From contig CAMMLF010000119.1 of the NCBI GenBank assembly GCA_946497585.1, positions 1 through 5,172 of the forward strand: a stretch of 5,172 nucleotides of DNA, given 5' to 3'. The position numbers were made by a program, and so were the translations under genes. Below, piece after piece: positions 1-4,543 of the stretch. This DNA comes from an uncultured Clostridium sp. (GTDB taxonomy: Bacteria; Bacillota; Clostridia; TANB77; CAG-508). The notes beneath the pieces are model-generated. The model was not told the origin of the DNA. It saw only the letters and a program-made list of their open reading frames with translations, and did not search any database. How positions within the stretch are numbered: the first letter of the stretch is position 1; the number at the start of each line of letters is the position of its first letter.

Positions 1-55
1 GTGTGCAATGCTTTTATTGTATAGGAAAAACTTGATTTTTCCTATACAATAAAAA
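1..55. repeat. Palindromic hairpin repeat, copy 1
   Basis: Two 19-nt arms, TTTTATTGTATAGGAAAAA (12-30) and its exact reverse complement (36-54), enclose a 5-nt loop CTTGA (31-35). The 11 bases before the left arm, GTGTGCAATGC, match copy 2 at 4330-4384 except for one base, so 54 of 55 bases agree. The repeat may extend left beyond the window. The loop and the left flank give it an orientation, the same in both copies. Its right arm supplies the T-tract of the terminator at 51-84. It is probably a small non-autonomous mobile palindrome or a dispersed structural repeat. I do not recognise a named family. Confidence 0.8.
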
Positions 56-84
56 TGCCCCCAAGGAGATGTCTCCTTGAGGGG
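51..84 (-). terminator. Intrinsic terminator of the 119-residue gene
   Basis: Read on the minus strand, a G+C-rich hairpin follows the stop codon by a few bases. CAAGGAG (62-68) pairs with CTCCTTG (73-79) around an ATGT loop. The stem continues with four G-C pairs (58-61 with 81-84) past one bulged base at 80. CATTTTTATT follows at once. This is a textbook Rho-independent terminator, and it faces only the minus-strand gene. Confidence 0.88.
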
Positions 85-91
85 TGGAGTG

Positions 92-451
92 TTAATCAAC
101 CGGTATTACGTGGTCGTTGCAATCGACTATACATCCAACTTCCTTATTGAAAATCACTTTTTTTCCATTATCCAACTTAATTAACTTACCCGGAACAAAA
201 ATTTTATCCAAAATTGTAATCGCTCCAATTTCCGAATAAATTTCATTATTCGAGAATTGTAAAGTCACCATGTTTTTTAACAATTCTTCTTCACTTTCAT
301 CTGACTTGACAAAGCCATATGCTATTGTATTTAGCGGTACTGTAACAGATAAGTAATCATCTGTACTCACCCGATAAAACTTATATTCCGGCATTCCTTC
401 GTTATTTTGTTTTGGAAGCGTAATGCAAACCAACCAATACTTCTTGTCCAC
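92..451 (-). CDS. Hypothetical protein, 119 residues
   Basis: I do not recognise this protein. It begins with GTG at 451. A strong Shine-Dalgarno sequence GGAAGGAG (468-461) lies 9 nt upstream, which supports this start over any internal ATG. It ends in TAA eight bases before a good terminator. The product is soluble-looking, with no signal peptide or membrane span. It alternates hydrophobic and polar residues in a way that suggests mostly beta structure, with one acidic, probably helical stretch around residues 50-62 (KSDESEEELLKN). It has one cysteine near the N-terminus (C9) and two near the C-terminus (C107, C111). It has its own promoter and terminator, so it is a single-gene unit. Its G+C (about 32% over 121-420) is a little above that of tsaE (about 27% over 661-960), which is weak evidence for a different origin. 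The reading frame, signals and boundaries are convincing, but the function is unknown. Confidence 0.8.
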   Translation of the reverse strand: MDKKYWLVCITLPKQNNEGMPEYKFYRVSTDDYLSVTVPLNTIAYGFVKSDESEEELLKNMVTLQFSNNEIYSEIGAITILDKIFVPGKLIKLDNGKKVIFNKEVGCIVDCNDHVIPVD

Positions 452-460
452 TTTATTTCA

Positions 461-478
461 CTCCTTCCACATAATGTG
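461..478 (-). promoter_or_regulatory. Ribosome binding site and adjoining palindrome, possible operator
   Basis: GGAAGGAG (468-461) is the ribosome binding site of the 119-residue gene. Directly before it lies the 11-bp perfect palindrome CACATAATGTG (468-478), five bases each side of a central A. By promoter spacing it falls about +3 to +13 from the likely transcription start. That position suits a repressor site, but a palindrome this short can arise by chance. Confidence 0.45.
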
Positions 479-487
479 AACAATATT

Positions 488-516
488 ATTATATCATATT
501 TTATGTTAAGTGTAAA
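488..516 (-). promoter_or_regulatory. Sigma-A type promoter of the 119-residue gene
   Basis: On the minus strand TTTACA (516-511) serves as the -35 box and TATAAT (493-488) as the -10 box, with a 17-bp spacer. The bases TGA directly before TATAAT make an extended -10. Transcription should start near 481, leaving a leader of about 30 nt. This is the best promoter in the window and marks the gene as independent of tsaE. Confidence 0.85.
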
Positions 517-600
517 GTTGTTTTGGGTTAGTTTGAATGCGCGTATTGTTTTAATACTCCAATATATTTAGCTTATGTCTGAAGCATTAATTGTTAAATA

Positions 601-1068
601 TTAAAAATTTGCAAAGCTATTAAAATCAATATTATTGTACTTTTCTCCAAAAGTTTCTATATTAAGTATTCGCTCTTCTGGATTATTATCGTTTTTTTCG
701 AAAGATATTTTTATATAATCATTTGGCAAAATATCTTCGATTAATTCTCCCCACTCGAATATACATATTCCTTTTGAAAAATATTCTTCTCCGCCTATAT
801 TTTCAAATTCATATATATCTCCAAGCCTATATAAATCAAAATGGTAAATACTTATTTCATCATTTTTATATTCATTTACTATTGTAAAAGTAGGGCTAGA
901 TATTTCATCTTGCATACCAAAATGAGCTAAAATTCCTTCTACAAATTTTGTTTTTCCTGCTCCTAATTCGCCTGAAAGAACAAGTACATCACCTTTTTTT
1001 AATACTTCTGCTAAATTTTTTGCATATTCTTTTGTTTTAAATTCACTTTGGCATACTATTTTGTACAT
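601..1068 (-). CDS. tsaE: tRNA threonylcarbamoyladenosine biosynthesis ATPase TsaE
   Basis: TsaE (YjeE family) is the small ATPase that works with TsaB and TsaD in the cytoplasm to place the threonylcarbamoyl group on A37 of tRNAs reading ANN codons. The 155-residue product has the family's usual length and motifs: Walker A GELGAGKT (33-40), SPTFTIVNEY (58-67), HFDLYR (76-81) and the FEWGE segment (104-108). A GTG at 1077 would add three residues. I prefer ATG at 1068 because GAAAGGG (1083-1077) is then a Shine-Dalgarno sequence at 8-nt spacing, and the GTG lies inside it. It starts 67 bp after the stop of the surface-protein gene with no clear terminator between, so it may be co-transcribed. 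I do not see tsaB or tsaD; in many Firmicutes they follow tsaE, but here an unrelated single-gene unit does. The last 15 or so residues (KYNNIDFNSFANF) look like a variable tail. Confidence 0.95.
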   Translation of the reverse strand: MYKIVCQSEFKTKEYAKNLAEVLKKGDVLVLSGELGAGKTKFVEGILAHFGMQDEISSPTFTIVNEYKNDEISIYHFDLYRLGDIYEFENIGGEEYFSKGICIFEWGELIEDILPNDYIKISFEKNDNNPEERILNIETFGEKYNNIDFNSFANF

Positions 1069-1076
1069 TATCTTCA

Positions 1077-1083
1077 CCCTTTC
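1077..1083 (-). promoter_or_regulatory. Ribosome binding site that decides the tsaE start
   Basis: GAAAGGG on the minus strand ends 8 nt before ATG 1068. The alternative GTG at 1077 uses its last G as the first base of the codon and has no comparable site at the right distance upstream, so ATG 1068 is favoured. Confidence 0.6.
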
Positions 1084-1135
1084 TTTTACATTTTTTTAAA
1101 AATTGCTTGATGATTTTTTCTTATTTTTTATTATC

Positions 1136-2248
1136 TTAGTCATTATTTTTGCCATCATTTTCGTTACCATTTTCAGTTTCATCATTATCTAATTCATCAT
1201 CATAATCTTCTCCAAAGCCTTTTCTTCTCTTGCAAACCATTATCATTTTCTTCCAAGGTAATTTTAGTAATAGTCCTTCAATTAAACATATTGTAAGTAT
1301 TACAGCAATAAATTGTGGTATTGTAAACGTTATTAAAGTTTGCTTTTTATTTTCTGATTCTACAACTGCGTCGCTCACAGTTTCTACTGTTTCTTCACTC
1401 TCTTTTTTATTTACTTTAATTGTGTAGGTTAAGCTCATATCATCTTTTTGCATAGTAATTTTTATAATATTTTCACCTGCATTAAAGCTTTCTGGCTTTT
1501 CAACTTTTACATAATCGTTATATTCTCCCGCTTCTGTCAAAACCTCTACATCTACTATATTGCTTTCTATTTCAGCTGTATACTCATATGTATCTATATT
1601 AAAAGTTGGTGTGAAAGCCATTTCTTGCTTTTCTCCATTTTCATCTATAGCATTTAGCATAAGTGAATTCATTCCGAATTGTGGTGTAGCTTCTTCTTCT
1701 TGTTCCGTTTCCTCTACATCTTTAACAGCATCTTTATTTGTATTTGGCTTGTTACTAGCATTGTTTTTTGAACCCGAACTACTTGAATTTGTTTTCCCAG
1801 AGTTACCCGAATTTGAATTGCTATTTCCTGTATTATTTGAACCACCTGATGTTTCACCTGAACCACTGCTTGTTTCTTTAGCTTTGACATTTATTGTAAT
1901 TGATTTTGTTGTCCCTGTTAAATCCACTGGTGGTACATCTTTAGTTGCTAAATCTTCTGCATATACCGTTATAGTTACTTTACCAACGCTATTTGCTTTT
2001 GCTGTTATTGTTGTTGAATCATACGCAATAGATATAGATTTAGTATTTACAGATAAAATATTTTGATCTGAAGATTCTACTCTCACTCTACCTCCAACGC
2101 CACTTCCGATAGTTAATGTTATAGTATCACCAACAGTTGGATTAGCATTAGAAGGAGTCAATGTCAATCCATTAGCACTTTTTACTACACTAGGTAAAAT
2201 CATAAAGATTGTAATTATTAGTATTATTATTGATAACTTTTTTCTCAT
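1136..2248 (-). CDS. Membrane-anchored surface protein with Ig-like and cadherin-like domains
   Basis: A 370-residue exported protein built in clear blocks. Residues 1-25 are a signal peptide (MRKK, then a long hydrophobic run). Residues 27-123 form a bacterial Ig-like beta domain, with the pattern L(T)P(S)...VGDTITLTI...S.D.NILSV...ITA.A.SVGKVTITV. Residues 124-188 are a Ser/Gly/Asn-rich linker ending in an acidic patch (EETEQEEEA). Residues 191-280 match the cadherin-like beta-sandwich domain (Pfam PF12733 type), with F.P.FN.DTYEYT, an AGEN turn and SLTYTIKVNK at its end. Residues 304-327 are one membrane span, followed by a basic stop-transfer segment (KKMIMVCKRRK) and an acidic, Asn-rich cytoplasmic tail. 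The likely topology is outside-to-inside with the C-terminus in the cytoplasm. ATG 2248 has a GAGG ribosome site about 10 nt upstream. It follows the amidase gene by 99 bp with no terminator, so the two are probably one transcript. The role is inferred only: a wall-facing adhesin, scaffold or partner of the amidase. Confidence 0.85.
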   Translation of the reverse strand: MRKKLSIIILIITIFMILPSVVKSANGLTLTPSNANPTVGDTITLTIGSGVGGRVRVESSDQNILSVNTKSISIAYDSTTITAKANSVGKVTITVYAEDLATKDVPPVDLTGTTKSITINVKAKETSSGSGETSGGSNNTGNSNSNSGNSGKTNSSSSGSKNNASNKPNTNKDAVKDVEETEQEEEATPQFGMNSLMLNAIDENGEKQEMAFTPTFNIDTYEYTAEIESNIVDVEVLTEAGEYNDYVKVEKPESFNAGENIIKITMQKDDMSLTYTIKVNKKESEETVETVSDAVVESENKKQTLITFTIPQFIAVILTICLIEGLLLKLPWKKMIMVCKRRKGFGEDYDDELDNDETENGNENDGKNND

Positions 2249-2267
2249 TTTTCTTTTCCTCTTATTT

Positions 2268-2298
2268 ATGTTTATAATTTTTTTATTATTATAAACAT
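2268..2298. repeat. A+T-only stem-loop ahead of the surface-protein gene
   Basis: ATGTTTATAAT (2268-2278) and its exact reverse complement (2288-2298) frame a 9-nt loop. On the minus strand it ends just before the AAGAGG ribosome site of the downstream gene. It has no T-tract in that direction, so it is not a terminator. It could stabilise or process the amidase/surface-protein transcript, or be chance in A+T-rich DNA. A TATAAT lies within one arm (2293-2288), but I see no matching -35 box. Confidence 0.4.
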
Positions 2299-2347
2299 TT
2301 TCTTTCTTTAATATTTTTCATCAATTTCTAATTAATTTATGTTATTT

Positions 2348-4036
2348 TTATCTAATATCTAATTCTTTGACATCCATAATATCATTCATTATATACATAT
2401 AATCAACTGCTGATATTTTATTGTCCGAATTGATATCTGCTACATCTTTTTCTATATCGCCTGTTATCTCTTTGACATCCATTATTTTATTCATAATGTA
2501 CATATAATCTACCGCCGAAATCTTACCATCTCCATTTACATCTCCATAAAGTTTACAAATATAAGTTTGAACGCAATCATTGCCTCTGTAAACTTCAACT
2601 TTCGTTCCGCTTCCTACGAAATTTTCAGCATTTACTCTAACTTCTAATCCTTCTGTAACCTTTACATGTTTTTCAAATTCTGTAGGGCTAATCTCCCTTG
2701 CAAAATTAGATATTACTCCATTTGTTTCTTTGTAATCTTTTATCTCTACTGTTTCATCTTCATTTAGTTTATTTACGGTAATTTCTATACTTGCTGTTTT
2801 CTTATATTGCTCATAAGTTGCTGTTATTTTGGCTGTTCCTTCTTTTAGTCCAGTTACTAAACCATTGCTATCTACTTTCAAAATATTTTCATCAGATGAT
2901 TTAAAAGTTACTTTACTGTCTAGTACTCCAGTATCTGTAAATAATTGTAGTTTTGAACCTTCTAATAAACTAGCTTCATCACCATTTTGAATTGTTATAT
3001 TTGGATTTGTTACTTTTACTTGAACTTTGCTAGATACTTTATCATTGCCATCTGCAGTTGCTGTAATTGTTGCTGTTCCTGCTCCTACTGCTGTTATGTT
3101 ACCATTTTCATCTACTGTTGCGATTTTGCTATCACTAGTTACCCAATTCACTTTTTTGTTTACAGCCGTACTTGGATTAATTGTATAGTCTATTTTTGTT
3201 TTTTCTCCAACTATCATATTTACATTTGTTTTATTTAATATTAATTCTGCAACAACATCTTTTTTTAATTTTAATCCATAATGTTCTACAATGGCTTGTC
3301 CATCTGCCTGAGCTAATTTTTGTAACTTAGCATCTGTATTTATAAACTGAACATCACTACCAGATATAAAGCAATGTTCTATTAAAATTGATGTTATTCC
3401 TGAACCATTTGTTATATCTGGTCCCCTATCTTCTGCATTTCCTTTCATTGCATATCTTATAATTCCATAATAGTCAGCTTTTGAGCCATCTGAATATTCC
3501 CATTTTGGTCCTGTATCTTGGCACAGTCTAGTTTTTACTCCTCTATTATATATCCCTAAATTTGATAAATTTCTTAATATTAAATTACCTATTTCGGTTG
3601 ATTCTTGATTGTATTTATAGCATGACTTATTTGCAGTAACATATACTTCTGCTCCATTCCAAGAATTTCCTGATGCCGCAGCATTAAAATGTAAGCATAA
3701 GAGTAAATCTGCATTGTTATTTCTTGCTACCATGCCTCTATCTACTATTGACATTTCTGTATTATTGTCTAAGCCATTATGCGTCATAATGACTTCTACT
3801 CCATAGTAATCTTCTAAATATTCTTTTAAATATCTCGAAGTTTTTAGGGTAATATCTTTTTCCATTATCCCGTCATTATAGTTAATTGCTCCTGTTTCGT
3901 GTCCACCATGACCCGGGTCAATTACAATTTTCATTGTTTTGACTGTTTCTGCATTACTTGCGTTAAAGCCAAATGTTATGTAAGAAATTAGTATTATTAG
4001 TAATATACTGAGTAATTTTATCATTCTTTTTTTCAT
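2348..4036 (-). CDS. Secreted N-acetylmuramoyl-L-alanine amidase with Big_2 repeats and dockerin
   Basis: This enzyme should cut the amide bond between N-acetylmuramic acid and L-alanine of peptidoglycan outside the membrane. A signal peptide (1-29, ending NASNA) precedes an Amidase_3 zinc domain (about 35-254). The expected zinc and catalytic residues are present: His43 in IDPGHGG, Glu59 in GIMEKD, His116 in LHFNA, and Glu220 in ILIEHCF. Two Big_2 Ig-like repeats follow (about 263-342 and 345-422), each with the W/F-x-S-SD..I..VD.NG..T....G.A.ITAT pattern. Next comes a connecting beta domain (about 430-495) of the sort that often precedes dockerins. The C-terminus is a type I dockerin (497-558) with two calcium loops: D499-N501-D503-K505-D510, and D534-N536-D538-K540-D545. 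All catalytic residues are intact and the 562-residue protein is complete. ATG 4036 has AAGGGG about 10 nt upstream. Many amidases bind the wall by their own domains. Here anchoring probably goes through the dockerin to a cohesin protein not in this window. Likely roles are cell separation, wall turnover or lysis of other cells. Confidence 0.95.
   Translation of the reverse strand: MKKRMIKLLSILLIILISYITFGFNASNAETVKTMKIVIDPGHGGHETGAINYNDGIMEKDITLKTSRYLKEYLEDYYGVEVIMTHNGLDNNTEMSIVDRGMVARNNNADLLLCLHFNAAASGNSWNGAEVYVTANKSCYKYNQESTEIGNLILRNLSNLGIYNRGVKTRLCQDTGPKWEYSDGSKADYYGIIRYAMKGNAEDRGPDITNGSGITSILIEHCFISGSDVQFINTDAKLQKLAQADGQAIVEHYGLKLKKDVVAELILNKTNVNMIVGEKTKIDYTINPSTAVNKKVNWVTSDSKIATVDENGNITAVGAGTATITATADGNDKVSSKVQVKVTNPNITIQNGDEASLLEGSKLQLFTDTGVLDSKVTFKSSDENILKVDSNGLVTGLKEGTAKITATYEQYKKTASIEITVNKLNEDETVEIKDYKETNGVISNFAREISPTEFEKHVKVTEGLEVRVNAENFVGSGTKVEVYRGNDCVQTYICKLYGDVNGDGKISAVDYMYIMNKIMDVKEITGDIEKDVADINSDNKISAVDYMYIMNDIMDVKELDIR
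2363..2548 (-). other. Type I dockerin module, duplicated F-hand
   Basis: Codons 505-523 and 540-558 encode the same 19-residue segment with one change: KISAVDYMYIMN, then K or D, then IMDVKE. At the DNA level ten of the nineteen codons differ, nine of them silently. The two halves are therefore an old duplication held identical at protein level, including the helix positions that contact cohesins in known dockerins. Confidence 0.85.
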
Positions 4037-4232
4037 TTTAATTCATCCCCTTTTGTTTAAAATGAGATTTTTCTTAAAGCACGTTATAATTTTTTTGTCT
4101 TACACCAAAAACTTTTTTAGTAATTTTTCAATAATATTTTATATTAAGTTTAGCTTTTTTGCAATATTTTTGTTTTAATTCACAGCTAGTTTTATTTTAA
4201 TAAAAGCGACAATATATGTTTTTGATCTTTTT
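4037..4232. other. A+T-rich gene-free leader upstream of the amidase
   Basis: About 196 bp with many A and T runs and no supportable open reading frame. It contains the amidase ribosome site near its left end and the candidate promoter annotated separately. I see no further convincing hairpin or repeat in it. Confidence 0.6.
4136..4164 (-). promoter_or_regulatory. Candidate promoter of the amidase operon
   Basis: TTGCAA (4164-4159) and TAAAAT (4141-4136) are separated by 17 bp on the minus strand, which would start transcription near 4129 and give a leader of about 90 nt. The boxes are only moderately good and the surroundings are extremely A+T-rich, so similar matches occur by chance. If transcription instead begins further upstream, the structured block at 4233-4309 would be part of the leader. 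Confidence 0.35.
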
Positions 4233-4309
4233 GGCATAGAACAAAAGCGGGCTCCTTTAACTTTGTTCTACTTTTAAATTTACATCGCCCGCGTCTTTGT
4301 TCGTGCGCC
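4233..4309 (-). ncRNA. Candidate structured RNA or leader element
   Basis: The two arms of this 77-base block are clearly richer in G+C than their surroundings (11 of 20 and 16 of 23 bases). They pair as a long interrupted stem: GGC (4233-4235) with GCC (4307-4309), GAACAAA (4239-4245) with TTTGTTC (4296-4302), and GCGGGC (4247-4252) with GCCCGC (4287-4292). The 34-nt terminal loop contains TTTGTTCTA (4262-4270), which is an exact nine-base alternative partner for TAGAACAAA (4237-4245). That gives two competing folds, or a pseudoknot with the GCGGGC stem. The strand is uncertain. I chose minus because every gene here is on it and the amidase lies downstream. It does not match a riboswitch class I can recognise. 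Confidence 0.4.
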
Positions 4310-4330
4310 AATTTTACAAATGTAAAATTG
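4309..4330. repeat. 22-bp inverted repeat
   Basis: CAATTTTAC (4309-4317) and GTAAAATTG (4322-4330) form a perfect 9-bp stem with loop AAAT. It shares its end bases with the structured block on one side and the hairpin repeat on the other. It could be a protein-binding site or part of a larger repeated element. Confidence 0.55.
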
Positions 4331-4384
4331 TGTGCAAAGCTTTTATTGTATAGGAAAAACTTGATTTTTCCTATACAATAAAAA
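4330..4384. repeat. Palindromic hairpin repeat, copy 2
   Basis: It carries the same 19-nt arms (4341-4359 and 4365-4383) and CTTGA loop as copy 1, preceded by GTGTGCAAAGC. One base in 55 differs from copy 1. Its last bases overlap the stem of the pheT-side terminator, so it lies immediately downstream of a terminator, exactly as copy 1 does. The two copies point the same way and are 4,329 bp apart. Confidence 0.82.
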
Positions 4385-4421
4385 ATAGGATAAAGATATA
4401 ATTTTATCTCTATCCTATTTT
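4380..4421 (-). terminator. Probable intrinsic terminator of the pheT unit
   Basis: AAAATAGGATA (4382-4392) pairs with TATCCTATTTT (4411-4421). After one mismatch a further five pairs (4394-4398 with 4405-4409) close on a 6-nt loop. In the pheT direction the hairpin runs into TTTTTT. The stem is A+T-rich, so it is weaker than the terminator at 51-84, and its symmetry could let it act in both directions. Confidence 0.7.
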
Positions 4422-4423
4422 AT

Positions 4424-4543
4424 AGAGTGTGCCAAATAGAACCGTCCCAATTGACAGAACCGTCCCAATTGACATAGAGTGTGTCAAACAAGAACGTCCC
4501 CATTGACAGAGTGTGTCAAACAAGAACGTCCCTATTGACACAC
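4424..4543. repeat. Tandem array of GTGTCAA...TTGACAC repeats, REP-like
   Basis: Two 32-bp units (4476-4507 and 4508-4539), differing at one base, adjoin a diverged third 32-bp unit (4424-4455). The end of that third unit is duplicated as a perfect 18-bp tandem repeat, AGAACCGTCCCAATTGAC at 4438-4455 and 4456-4473. The right-hand unit has perfect 9-bp inverted ends, GTGTGTCAA (4511-4519) and TTGACACAC (4535-4543). Sequences of the form TGTCAAT-GGGACG-TTCT-TTTGACA recur in many Firmicutes genomes near REP-associated tyrosine transposases (RAYT, IS200-like), from general knowledge. I infer the same kind of element. No transposase is in the window. Confidence 0.75.

Noticed and set aside
1086..1120. 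Terminator between the surface-protein gene and tsaE
   Set aside because: The only inverted repeat is a 6-bp A+T stem, followed in the transcript direction by A rather than T residues.
1560..2066. Plus-strand open frame of 168 codons
   Set aside because: It lies antisense within the surface-protein gene. Its composition mirrors the Ser/Gly/Asn linker and beta domains on the other strand, and it has no ribosome site or recognisable domain.
2288..2293. TATAAT as a promoter for the surface-protein gene
   Set aside because: No usable -35 box lies 16-18 bp upstream, there is no TGn extension, and the hexamer is part of an A+T-only inverted repeat.
2987..3238. Plus-strand open frame rich in Cys, Tyr and Phe
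   Set aside because: It is antisense to the first Big_2 repeat of the amidase, with composition typical of a reversed A+T-rich coding strand.
4134..4136. Promoter pair based on TTGAAA further downstream, ahead of the amidase
   Set aside because: No -10-like hexamer lies at 16-18 bp from TTGAAA. The pair at 4164-4136 fits better, although it is also weak.
4037..4330. Known riboswitch or T-box ahead of the amidase
   Set aside because: I could not find the conserved core of the c-di-AMP (ydaO), c-di-GMP or T-box classes in this stretch, so I report only an unnamed structure.
4424..4543. CRISPR array
   Set aside because: Units abut without unique spacers of constant length, and no cas gene is present. 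Inverted ends and tandem duplication fit a REP-like element.
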